This document shows positions 9,649 to 18,133 of a stretch of 58,385 nt of DNA, piece by piece. Positions within the stretch are counted from its first letter, which is position 1. Each line of letters opens with the position of its first letter. The stretch spans positions 1 through 58,385 of the forward strand of contig JAGRIJ010000015.1 in NCBI GenBank assembly GCA_020443295.1, given 5' to 3'. This DNA comes from Alphaproteobacteria bacterium (lineage in GTDB: Bacteria; Pseudomonadota; Alphaproteobacteria; Micavibrionales; Micavibrionaceae). The notes under the pieces were generated by a model, which ran no database searches, was not told the DNA's origin, and saw only the letters and a list, made by a program, of their open reading frames with translations. The position numbers and the translations under genes are program-made.

Positions 9649-10832
9649 AATGAATATCCTTCTTCACCCGATTTTTCGCCCGAACCGCTGCGACCGGATT
9701 TTTGCGGGACAATGTCGTATTCTTGCTCCATATCATCATCCACCATCTTGCGCCCGCCCAAAGCACCTGCTGCATAATCGTCATCAGGCCCCTCTTCAGA
9801 GTCGGTGGATTTAAGCAGCGCGCGCCGCGCTTCATCCTTACCGATAATCCCCGCTTCCAGCAGGCTCTTAACAGCATCTTCCATCGTGGTCATCCCGTAA
9901 CGCGACCCGGTTTGCATCATCGAATACATCTGGGGAATCTGGTTCTCACGGATCAGGTTCCTCACAGCGCTTGTTCCGACAAGAATTTCAAAAGCACCGA
10001 CACGCCCGCCGCCTTCCGCCCGGCGAAGCAGACTCTGCGCGATTACGCCCTGAAGCGAACTCGCCAGCATGGCACGAACCATCTCTTTATCACCCGTGGG
10101 AAACACGTCGATAATACGGTCGATAGTCTTGGACGCAGAGTTGGCGTGCAGTGTGCCGAACACCAAGTGACCGGTTTCTGCCGCAGTCAGGGCCAGGGAA
10201 ATCGTTTCATGATCGCGCATCTCCCCCACCAGGATTACGTCCGGGTCTTCCCGCAACGCGCTCTTCAGCGCCCGTGAAAAGCTTCGCGTATCCGTTCCCA
10301 CCTCGCGGTGGTTAACCAGAGACTTCTTGGAGGTATGAAAGAATTCGACCGGATCTTCAACCGTCAGAATGTGTTTCGCATGATGCAGGTTGATATGGTT
10401 GACCATGGAAGCCAGCGTCGTCGATTTACCCGAACCGGTCGGCCCGGTCACAAGGATGATCCCTTTCTCGAGTTCCGCAAAGCGGCGCATGACCGGAGGC
10501 AGATCAAGCTGCTCCATCGTGGGAATTTCGGTCGGAATAGTCCGGAAAACGGCGGCGGCTCCAAGACGGGTCGTAAACGCGTTGACCCGGAAACGGGCTT
10601 TTTCGCCAAGAGCGATCGCAAAGTCCAGCTCCATATTTTTTTCGTATTCGGCACGCTGGTCTTCAGCCATAACGGAATAAAGCATCGTGCGGATATCGTC
10701 ACTTCCCAGGGCATCGGCCTTAACGCGTTTCATCAGCCCGCTGACACGGATAATGGGCGGACTTCCAGCGCTTAAATGAAGGTCGGAAGCTTTATTCTGC
10801 ATGGTGAAAGCGAGTAACTGCGTGAGATCCAA
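9645..10832 (-). CDS. pilT: Pilus retraction ATPase PilT
   Basis: A 395-aa hexameric ATPase expected to depolymerise the pilus. Visible motifs are the Walker A GPTGSGKST (130-138), DVILVGEMRD, the His box TLHANSA and a PilT-type retraction motif SAVRNLIRENQIPQM. The C-terminal 45 residues are a low-complexity charged tail (EGPDDDYAAGALGG...) longer than in most PilT proteins. The pilU gene overlaps its stop, and the peptidase gene lies about 100 bases downstream in genome order (upstream in transcription). Confidence 0.92.
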   Translation of the reverse strand: MDLTQLLAFTMQNKASDLHLSAGSPPIIRVSGLMKRVKADALGSDDIRTMLYSVMAEDQRAEYEKNMELDFAIALGEKARFRVNAFTTRLGAAAVFRTIPTEIPTMEQLDLPPVMRRFAELEKGIILVTGPTGSGKSTTLASMVNHINLHHAKHILTVEDPVEFFHTSKKSLVNHREVGTDTRSFSRALKSALREDPDVILVGEMRDHETISLALTAAETGHLVFGTLHANSASKTIDRIIDVFPTGDKEMVRAMLASSLQGVIAQSLLRRAEGGGRVGAFEILVGTSAVRNLIRENQIPQMYSMMQTGSRYGMTTMEDAVKSLLEAGIIGKDEARRALLKSTDSEEGPDDDYAAGALGGRKMVDDDMEQEYDIVPQKSGRSGSGEKSGEEGYSF

Positions 10833-10931
10833 GGCTCTGCTCCGTTAGTATGTAGTGATACCCCGTGATACTGTTTTAACTCAACTTTATAAAAGGAAGG
10901 TAAAGATCGAAGTCTTTTTTAGGAATATTAT

Positions 10932-11696
10932 TCATTTCAGGATGGGCCCTTGCAACAAAAGAAGTGAGAAAAGAGCCAGAATAAGCGCCGGACCGAATGG
11001 AAACTCCGGCGTTTTTACAAAAATTCGCCAGAAAATCCTCATGCAAACTCCTGAAATTCCGGCAATAATAAAGAAAATGGGCATCCACTGAACCCCGAGC
11101 CAGAACCCGGTAATGAAGAAAAACTTAACGTCGCCCATCCCCAGCGCCTCCTTGCCCAAAGCCGTCGAAACGATATACCGCAGGGCAAGCGAAAGAATCA
11201 GGTAAAAGACGGCGGCCAATAGGTAAGGCATGAACAGGTCGGAAAAAGTATGAAACTGGCCTGTGAACGTAAAATAGCCCAGCCGGGCGATCCCTAAGAT
11301 AAAACAGCTGAAGAGAAGCTGGTCGGGAAGAATCATCCGCTGAAAATCAATGACAGTAAGCGCACTCAGCAGGGGAGTAAGAGCCATGAGAAAAAGCCCC
11401 TCTCCCGTCACCCCGAAAAATCTGTAAACCACCAGGCATAAAACGAGAACAAGGATCTCAATTGCCGGATACAGCCAAGAAACAGGCTGACCGCAATGTC
11501 GGCACCGGCCACCGGAAAAAACCCATGAAAAAACCGGAATCAAATCCGGAAACGAAAGCTTGGTCTTGCAGGATGTGCAGGCGGAGCGCTTAGCAACCCA
11601 GTTTTGCTTGCGGGGAACCCTGTAAACCAGAGCTGTCGAAAAACTCCCGAAAACCAGACCCAGAAAAATAACGGCGAGAATTTCGGGAACATTCAT
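10932..11696 (-). CDS. pilD: Prepilin peptidase / N-methyltransferase
   Basis: A 254-aa membrane aspartyl protease that removes the prepilin leader and methylates the new N-terminus. It has the N-terminal zinc-type cysteine tetrad (C40, C43, C65, C68), the two catalytic aspartates in VIDFQ (D117) and GMGD (D189), and about eight membrane segments. Its substrate is the prepilin encoded at 2836-3561. It is slightly shorter than enterobacterial PilD because the C-terminal membrane part ends early, but all key residues are present. Confidence 0.93.
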   Translation of the reverse strand: MNVPEILAVIFLGLVFGSFSTALVYRVPRKQNWVAKRSACTSCKTKLSFPDLIPVFSWVFSGGRCRHCGQPVSWLYPAIEILVLVLCLVVYRFFGVTGEGLFLMALTPLLSALTVIDFQRMILPDQLLFSCFILGIARLGYFTFTGQFHTFSDLFMPYLLAAVFYLILSLALRYIVSTALGKEALGMGDVKFFFITGFWLGVQWMPIFFIIAGISGVCMRIFWRIFVKTPEFPFGPALILALFSLLLLQGPILK

Positions 11697-11724
11697 CGAA
11701 TACTAACACTTACGCAAACAGGGC

Positions 11725-12675
11725 TCAGCGGATGTTGGCCAGCCTCTCATAAACCGCATCGCGCGGAATAGACCGTCCAGACCCATAAATCGAATCAACC
11801 TCCAGAGCCTGTTCGTAATAAGTAATCGCCTGCGAGGTCTGCCCCATCCTGTCTGCAATAACCGCCATATTATAGATATGGCCAGCATTTTCAGGCTCTA
11901 TACTGGCTGCAATCCCCAGATGCTTGATGGCCGATTCGAAATCGCCCAGATTGGCCTCGGTGACCGCAAGCTGGGCAATAACGCCCACACTATTGGGATT
12001 CTGTTCATACAGATCCATCAGGCGTCTCATGGCTATAGCAGGAAACTTCGAAGCCAGAAGTCCCAGCATATTGACCTTCACATCGACATTGCCCGGATCA
12101 AGATCGGAAAGCTCCTCATAGGTCCGCATTGCATCTTCAAAACGCCCGAGATTTTGAAGAGCGACCGCGCGCCCCATCAGCACACGCGGATCGCGTTTGT
12201 TCTTTGCATACAAACCGTCAAACATATCAAGGGCGGAATCGTAAAGCCCTAAAGACATGGCGCGCTCTGCCGACACGAGTTGCGCCGTCGTGCTGTCGGG
12301 TCCGGCATTCTTTCGAACGGTAATAAGCTTGGATGCAGGCTGCAAAACCGGATTCACGCGCTTCGGCCCCTGCTTGCTCATCTCGCCCTGAGGAACAAGC
12401 TGCTCGGCATCAAAGAAGGCCTCAGGATCTGCTTCGGCATCGGCCCCTGAATGGACGGCCGAAGGCCCGGAAATAACGGCAGACTCGTCCTCCGCCCCGG
12501 CATCGGTGGAATTCAGTCCGCTTTCAGGAGGGACCGCCTCTCCGTCATCGACAACGACCGAAACTCCCTGAGCATACGCGGAGGAAAACGACACACACAG
12601 CACCCCCACCCCTAGGCCCAGCAAAGCAAAAAACGGAAACCGTAAAAGCGAACGGCAGAAACGCAACTCTTTCAT
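11725..12675 (-). CDS. Exported TPR-repeat protein of the pilus cluster
   Basis: A 316-aa protein with a signal peptide (hydrophobic core about 15-32, probable cleavage after AYA), an acidic disordered stretch (about 40-110) and at least four TPR units (for example ALDMFDGLYAKNKRDPRVLMGRAV, AMRTYEELSDLDPGN, AIKHLGIAASIEPENAGHI, AITYYEQALEVDS). In MSHA and Tad-type loci similar proteins (MshN- or PilF-like) support secretin or pilus assembly, and I infer such a role. It lies between pilD and the ABC ATPase gene on the same strand. Confidence 0.78.
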   Translation of the reverse strand: MKELRFCRSLLRFPFFALLGLGVGVLCVSFSSAYAQGVSVVVDDGEAVPPESGLNSTDAGAEDESAVISGPSAVHSGADAEADPEAFFDAEQLVPQGEMSKQGPKRVNPVLQPASKLITVRKNAGPDSTTAQLVSAERAMSLGLYDSALDMFDGLYAKNKRDPRVLMGRAVALQNLGRFEDAMRTYEELSDLDPGNVDVKVNMLGLLASKFPAIAMRRLMDLYEQNPNSVGVIAQLAVTEANLGDFESAIKHLGIAASIEPENAGHIYNMAVIADRMGQTSQAITYYEQALEVDSIYGSGRSIPRDAVYERLANIR

Positions 12676-12756
12676 TTTAACAACTCGTGACAGAAATTAG
12701 GTGGGCAACTGGTAGAAACTTAGGACAAGCCGAAAGATAGCTTGATTCGGATGATA

Positions 12757-13488
12757 TCACGCCGCCTCCCTTTTCTCAACATAATCAAGAAAGGCCTGCT
12801 CAAGATTTTGCGCCTTTGTCTGGGCTTTCATGTCCTGCGGAGTGCCCACATAAAGGACTTTGGCATCATGCAGAACGGCCACCCGGTCGCAGATTTCGTC
12901 CATATCGGCCAGAATGTGAGAACTCAGAAAAATCGTACGGTCCTTGTGCTTCATCTCGGTAATCATCCGTTTGACAAGGGCACGGGCACGCGGATCAAGA
13001 CCGCTCATCGGTTCATCGAGAATAAGAAGCGAGCACCCAGTAAGCAAAGTGCCCAGAATTCCCAGCTTTTGACGCATCCCCTTCGAATAGGTATGCATCT
13101 TCCGCTTCAGGGCTTTCGGATCCAGGGCAAGACTTTCGGTCGCCGAAAGAATATCTGCATCGTCCATGCGCCGTCCATAAAGGCTTAAACAGAAATGAAT
13201 GAATTCCATACCCGTCAAAAACCACGGCGGCTCAAACTTCTCGGGAAGAAAAGAAAGTTCAGACTTGCAGCCCGGATCGCCCTTGCTCTTGCCGTTAATG
13301 AAAATTTGACCGGAATCTTGATCCCTCAGGCCAAGAATACATTTAATCATTGTGGTCTTTCCTGCGCCGTTCAGCCCCATAAGCCCGAACGTCTCCCCTC
13401 TCCTGACCTGCAGATCAACATGATCCAGAACGGCAGAAGTACCGAAAGAAACACACAATTCACGAATATCAAGAGCAGTATCGGTCAT
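12757..13488 (-). CDS. ABC transporter ATP-binding protein
   Basis: A 243-aa ABC ATPase with Walker A GLNGAGKTT (38-46), the signature YSKGMRQKL in place of LSGGQ (usual for ABC-2 exporters of the NatA/CcmA type), and Walker B LLILDEPMSGLDP with the switch histidine in LSSHILAD. The best partner is the permease at 5634-6392, about 6 kb downstream on the same strand. Its place inside a type IV pilus operon, between the PilP-like and TPR genes, is unusual. Substrate unknown. Confidence 0.88.
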   Translation of the reverse strand: MTDTALDIRELCVSFGTSAVLDHVDLQVRRGETFGLMGLNGAGKTTMIKCILGLRDQDSGQIFINGKSKGDPGCKSELSFLPEKFEPPWFLTGMEFIHFCLSLYGRRMDDADILSATESLALDPKALKRKMHTYSKGMRQKLGILGTLLTGCSLLILDEPMSGLDPRARALVKRMITEMKHKDRTIFLSSHILADMDEICDRVAVLHDAKVLYVGTPQDMKAQTKAQNLEQAFLDYVEKREAA

Positions 13489-13527
13489 GACAAATCACAA
13501 GCCCTGAATGAGGAACACGATATCTTA

Positions 13528-14520
13528 CTAACCGGGCAGGAAAATACGCATATCCAGATTAAAGCGCTGGTGCGCCCGCAGCCGGATGGGAAAAACCTGA
13601 TTGGTATATTCGTCCAGCCATTTAACCTCGATGTAATCCTTGAAAACACGAAGGTCGATCACTTCTCTGGGGATGGCAGAGGGGGTAACACGCATCCCGT
13701 TCAACCAGATCGTCCAGTTATCGGTCGCAACAAAGACGATCCCGTCCAACGTAAGATCCCGTTCGCCCGCTTTGGGCTTCTCTTTATCAAGAGCCTTAAG
13801 TTCCGATTCCGTCGGCGGACGCGCCCGCCCTCTCGAACGCTTGGCATCGACAATCGCTTCATGCTGCCAGTATGTAAAAAACAGCGAGCGGATTTTCTCG
13901 GGCCTGAACGGCGACCGGTCATCCTCTGCAATCTTCTCTTTCATACTTGCCTCAGTAGGCGCCTCTGCTTTTCCCTTGTGATCGAGCAGCTGCTGATAGC
14001 TGTCTTCCGGTTTGGCGCCCGTAACCATCGGCCCGTCGCCATGATCAGGCGCGCTGGTAGCGGCGAGAGGAGGCTGCGCAACCTCAAGCCCCGGCAAACC
14101 GGACGTATTGGCCTTTTCGGTACTGGCCTCAGGCTGTGGCGGCATCCCCTCATGTTCCGCAAGCGGACTGTCTTCAGAATCAGGCTCCTCACCCTCCAAA
14201 AGCTCGCTCTGGGAATCATCCCCTTCGTCATCCGAAGGAACCGAAGCATCGGGAGAACCCGTCAAAACCGAAAGAGAGGGACTGGGCTCAAGCTTGCTGG
14301 CACTCGGCATCGAAGGCGTTTGAGGGTCAGGCTCACCTCCAGGAAGCCCCAGATCGTCCGTTGCTTCAAGATCAGAAGCAAGGTCCTGCGCATAGGCCGG
14401 AATCCTCGCAGAAAAACCAACAACCGCAAAAGCAAAAGCCGCAAAAGCGAACGTCAACGCCTTCCAGACTTTCAGCCGTGGCGCGGAATGTTTTTTCATC
14501 TCTTTAGAGTCCCTGCACAT
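13528..14520 (-). CDS. PilP-like periplasmic pilus protein (alignment complex candidate)
   Basis: A protein of about 330 aa with a signal or anchor segment (hydrophobic part near residues 16-40, AYAQD at the possible cleavage site), a long acidic, proline-rich disordered middle (about 45-200) and a compact C-terminal beta-rich domain (DLTLDGIVFVATDNWTIWLNG...) like the domain PilP/GspC proteins use to contact the secretin. The start at 14520 follows GAGGAG by 11 bases; ATG at 14499 is also possible. It begins just after the PilO-like stop, where pilP belongs in the pilMNOP order. The name rests on position and architecture. Confidence 0.7.
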   Translation of the reverse strand: MCRDSKEMKKHSAPRLKVWKALTFAFAAFAFAVVGFSARIPAYAQDLASDLEATDDLGLPGGEPDPQTPSMPSASKLEPSPSLSVLTGSPDASVPSDDEGDDSQSELLEGEEPDSEDSPLAEHEGMPPQPEASTEKANTSGLPGLEVAQPPLAATSAPDHGDGPMVTGAKPEDSYQQLLDHKGKAEAPTEASMKEKIAEDDRSPFRPEKIRSLFFTYWQHEAIVDAKRSRGRARPPTESELKALDKEKPKAGERDLTLDGIVFVATDNWTIWLNGMRVTPSAIPREVIDLRVFKDYIEVKWLDEYTNQVFPIRLRAHQRFNLDMRIFLPG

Positions 14521-14525
14521 AACGA

Positions 14526-15164
14526 TCACTGCTCCTCGACGATAATCTGGGACTCAGGAATCATGGTGCGCCATGATATGTTTATTTTCGCGGTGATCAA
14601 AACCGGATTTGCCCCGGTTGCAATCGCTCTTAACACAGGTCCCGAAATATCGATCGCTCGATACATCGACATTTGATCAACGCTCAGATGTCCGGGAAAT
14701 TTCTGCTCAAGAATAAAAAGATAGTTGTAGATATCGGAATCGTCAAAAGCCTGAATCGTAATCTCCACAGGGCTGACTAAAAGCTTGTAATTGGATTTTT
14801 TGGCCTCCTGGTTCTCCTCGATTGCCCCCGGCTTGATCGTAGCAACCGCGGAAACCACATGAGATTCCTCTTGAATATCCTTGAAAAGTTTTTTGGCCAC
14901 GCTCCGGACCTGAGCCTTGAAAAACCCGTCATTCTTAAGAGCGTCAAACTTATCCTGCTGCTGCCCCAGCTGATCGAACTCAATTTGCATCCGCTCGATA
15001 TCGGACTGTTTGGTCTGGTTTGCGCTTCTAAGGGATCTGAGCTTCTTTGCCGTCTCGGACTCCTGCGGGATCATGTAAAGATATGTACTCGCCGCCAGCA
15101 GCACATTCACAAGAATAAGCACAGCGAGGAGAAACAGTCTTTTGGCACCAATGACTTTAATCAT
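14526..15164 (-). CDS. PilO-like inner-membrane pilus protein
   Basis: A 212-aa protein with a short cytoplasmic N-terminus, one membrane helix (about 10-31), a coiled coil (about 35-75, SETAKKLRSLRSANQTKQSD...) and a periplasmic alpha/beta domain. That is the architecture of PilO/GspM proteins of the pilus alignment complex. Its start overlaps the PilM/N-like stop by four bases and it is followed at once by the PilP-like gene. Sequence resemblance is weak, so the assignment rests mostly on architecture and gene order. Confidence 0.72.
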   Translation of the reverse strand: MIKVIGAKRLFLLAVLILVNVLLAASTYLYMIPQESETAKKLRSLRSANQTKQSDIERMQIEFDQLGQQQDKFDALKNDGFFKAQVRSVAKKLFKDIQEESHVVSAVATIKPGAIEENQEAKKSNYKLLVSPVEITIQAFDDSDIYNYLFILEQKFPGHLSVDQMSMYRAIDISGPVLRAIATGANPVLITAKINISWRTMIPESQIIVEEQ

Positions 15165-16747
15165 ATCTCCGGCCCCTCGATCTTAATCTCGGCGACGAAA
15201 TCCGCAGATTTAGCTTCTTTTTCGGCATCGCCTGTCTGAACGACGATCGAGTCGACATACTCGTAGTCTTCCAGCTTCTTCGTCACCTTCACGATATGAT
15301 CGGGCAAAACGGTTTGTAACCGCGCCTGCAAATCCTGAACTTCCTTGTTCCCTTTTTCTGGATCCGTCGTGCTGGGAAACGTCATTCTAAGCACAGCCAC
15401 GAACAAAGGCGTCTTGGACGTCTGGGTAGCCCACTTGCTGATAATATCGGGTTTTCCCCTCTCAATTTCGATGGAATCAAAACGCAACTCGGTCCCCAGC
15501 GACAAACCGATATAATAGAAAAGCTGCAGGATTTTAATCCGCTTGAGCTCAAGCTCATTATGAACGGCCAGCGCACTTTGGATAAGAGTAATATCAAACC
15601 CGAGATCTTCCTTGCGCTTAACCTCTTTCGTAAACTGAAGGTCCAGTTGCGCCTTCTTGGATGTTTCATCGTCGACACCCTCTTGATTTTGGCTGACGAC
15701 GGAATAGGAGCTAAACAGCTGGTACCCTTGAAACAGACCGCCCAGCAGAAGGAGAAAAGACGCCAGAACAGCAATCTGCCGCGGCCGGGAAACCTTGTCG
15801 ATCTCCTTGGCTTTCATCGGAAGCGCAAACGTCGCCTTCCGCCCGGACCACGCGATATGGAGAATATCGGCATAACCCAGACTATCCTGCCGCCCCAGCG
15901 GCATATTCAAAAGCTGAGCGGCATCCTGCGTGGTAAGATTATAGTAGTTACACGGAATATCGAGCGCCTCTTCCATCATCTCGCCAACGGCGGGATTGGA
16001 GATCAGAATGATATTCAGCCCGTCGGAAACGTCATATCCGAAACGGCCCAGATAGCTCATAGTGGCCTTGAATTCCTGCGCGACATCGCTGACCCACTTG
16101 GCAGCATCGTCATCCGTATCGACTATCGGCGTCATACGCGTCAGGGCCAGCTCGCCGTTCTTGACAACAACCTGACGCAACCCGCCATTCTGATGCTGAC
16201 CGACAAACACTGTCCACTTCGCCTTGTCTTTGCCCTTGGTCAGCTTCTTGGACAGAGCCTTGATCATGCCTGCCGCCTCCACAGGCAGCAGACAGAAGCC
16301 CGCAATCGGCGCAAGGGAGCGTCTCGCGGCCCCCATGGTTTTCTTGAAAGGATCGGTATCGGGAACGGCGGCAAAGATATAAACGCTTCCCGGCAGAGCC
16401 TTATCGCCCTTACCCGCCTTTTCCTTCAGCGGCAGAGCCGCGCGCACGGGATAATTCGGAAACGCCACCATCAGCTTACGCTGAACGACATTAGCCTTAT
16501 CCATAACGCTAACCTTGGGAATCCGCTCCTTCCGGTAATGCTGCTCGACCATATCATTGAGAATCAGAACCGGTTTACCGCCGCATTCCTTGGAAATAAT
16601 CGCCGCAACATTCGCCTCGAAATTATCAACTGTCCACGGCACAGTATCGATCAGCCGCACACCCCGTGGCCCGACACTGTAGATAAACAAGGCGTCATCG
16701 GTAATCAGAAGAACGGTACGGGACGGCGCTAGGAAAGAAAGAGACAT
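15161..16747 (-). CDS. PilM-PilN-like fusion protein (MshI-type)
   Basis: A 528-aa protein with two parts. Residues 1-315 resemble the actin-like cytoplasmic PilM/GspL domain. A single membrane helix (about 324-343) and a periplasmic PilN-like part with a coiled coil and ferredoxin-like domain (344-528) follow. This joins in one chain what are two proteins in PilMN systems, as in GspL or MshI-type proteins. It would link the cytoplasmic ATPase to the periplasmic complex. It is translationally coupled to the PilO-like gene (ATGA overlap). High confidence in the system, moderate in the exact name. Confidence 0.75.
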   Translation of the reverse strand: MSLSFLAPSRTVLLITDDALFIYSVGPRGVRLIDTVPWTVDNFEANVAAIISKECGGKPVLILNDMVEQHYRKERIPKVSVMDKANVVQRKLMVAFPNYPVRAALPLKEKAGKGDKALPGSVYIFAAVPDTDPFKKTMGAARRSLAPIAGFCLLPVEAAGMIKALSKKLTKGKDKAKWTVFVGQHQNGGLRQVVVKNGELALTRMTPIVDTDDDAAKWVSDVAQEFKATMSYLGRFGYDVSDGLNIILISNPAVGEMMEEALDIPCNYYNLTTQDAAQLLNMPLGRQDSLGYADILHIAWSGRKATFALPMKAKEIDKVSRPRQIAVLASFLLLLGGLFQGYQLFSSYSVVSQNQEGVDDETSKKAQLDLQFTKEVKRKEDLGFDITLIQSALAVHNELELKRIKILQLFYYIGLSLGTELRFDSIEIERGKPDIISKWATQTSKTPLFVAVLRMTFPSTTDPEKGNKEVQDLQARLQTVLPDHIVKVTKKLEDYEYVDSIVVQTGDAEKEAKSADFVAEIKIEGPEI

Positions 16748-16784
16748 AGACAGCTTACTCTAAAGACAACGACAAACAAGAACC

Positions 16785-18011
16785 CTACCGGATCTTATCC
16801 ATCATATTACCAAGGTTCATATAGATCGGCCCGAGCGAGCCAGCGGCGATCCAGACGATCACCAACGCTAGTATACACGTTAATGTCGGTTGAATCATCT
16901 CTATTAATCCGTCGATAGCTTCATCCACATCTTTTGTATAAAAGGCAGAAACCTGATCGAGCACCTCGCCCAGCTTACCGGACTCTTCACCGATCTTCAC
17001 CATACGCACAACCATGCTCGGAAACTCTCCTGATGCGTTAAAGGCATCGGAAAGCGGACTACCCGATTTAACATAGGTCTCAACACTCTCCATGGCATCG
17101 ATGAGAACAAGGTTGTTCACGGTATTCCGTGCCGATTTCAAGGCATTGATAACGTCAATACCGCTTGTAAAGAGAGCGGCAAAAGTCTGTGAATACCGCG
17201 CGATCGTAATCTTTCGAATCAACGGCCCGGCAACAGGCATATTAAGGTAAAGAGAATCAACCCTGTACGCGACCTCATCGGACATCCGTCTCAATGTAAT
17301 AAATACGGTCACAAGAACCGCCGGAACAACAAGCACGATGATGGACCCGTATATCGGTACCCCCAGAATCTCGTACTGGGGCGTGATAAAAAAGTTGGAC
17401 GTGTTGATCAGCCAGACCGAATACCAGGGCAGTTCGATATCCAGAAATTTAAGGAACCCGACAATCTGCGGAACCACGTAACTCATCATAAAGATAATCG
17501 TGAAAAGAACGACGACCGTAACAATAATCGGATAACGGGTCGCTTTTTTGATCTTTGACTGCATTTCATCCACCCACTTGAGAAACTTTTCAAGTTGGGA
17601 ATAGGATGAGGTTAAATCCCCGGTATCCTCGCCAGCCTTAATCAGCGAAATATAAAGAGGTTTAAATATTTTGGGATGCTTTTCCATAGCTTCGGAGAGC
17701 GAAGCGCCATCCCTCACGTCCCTATGAAGCTCGCTGATCATGTCGCGAAGCATATCGTTGCTGGTCGCATCCCTGATATCCGCAAGCGCATCGAGCATTG
17801 GAACCCCCGCCCCCTGCATCTGCTGCATAGAGATAAAAAACTGGATCAGGTCCCGAACTTTGACTTTACTGAAGCTGATGCCGGGAATTTTAGCTCTTTT
17901 CTGGCTCAGCGACGCACACTGAACCAGCTCAAGACCGGCGGTCTGCAGCTGATTATAAAGGTCGACCTCGCTCCGCGCGGACAAAGTGCCGCGTACCTGC
18001 CGCCCTTTCAT
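16785..18011 (-). CDS. pilC: Pilus inner-membrane platform protein, PilC/GspF-like
   Basis: From the first ATG the product is 408 aa with two GspF domains (about 45-170 and 250-375) and three membrane helices. It is the platform on which the extension ATPase acts. The frame stays open upstream of that ATG and codes IERYKYRAIN directly before MKGRQVRG, which matches the family N-terminus (Y-x-Y-x-A...G). The only codon that could start there is an ATA at 18041-18039, nine bases after an AGGTGAG ribosome-binding-like stretch. Either an ATA start, an assembly error (ATG read as ATA) or a shortened protein is possible. The next gene upstream is the PilB-like ATPase. Confidence 0.88.
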   Translation of the reverse strand: MKGRQVRGTLSARSEVDLYNQLQTAGLELVQCASLSQKRAKIPGISFSKVKVRDLIQFFISMQQMQGAGVPMLDALADIRDATSNDMLRDMISELHRDVRDGASLSEAMEKHPKIFKPLYISLIKAGEDTGDLTSSYSQLEKFLKWVDEMQSKIKKATRYPIIVTVVVLFTIIFMMSYVVPQIVGFLKFLDIELPWYSVWLINTSNFFITPQYEILGVPIYGSIIVLVVPAVLVTVFITLRRMSDEVAYRVDSLYLNMPVAGPLIRKITIARYSQTFAALFTSGIDVINALKSARNTVNNLVLIDAMESVETYVKSGSPLSDAFNASGEFPSMVVRMVKIGEESGKLGEVLDQVSAFYTKDVDEAIDGLIEMIQPTLTCILALVIVWIAAGSLGPIYMNLGNMMDKIR

Positions 18012-18133
18012 ATTGATCGCTCTGTACTTATAGCGTTCTATGGCCCTGCCCTCACCTTATAAGACAAATCCAAATATGCCGGAAAAAGGTTTACAGAAGA
18101 TGAAACTACGCAAAGAGGAAATTTAACAAGGAA

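Noticed and set aside
13195..14676. 493-aa open frame on the + strand
   Set aside because: It lies fully opposite the ABC ATPase and PilP-like genes, has no motif and basic, low-complexity composition typical of a shadow frame.
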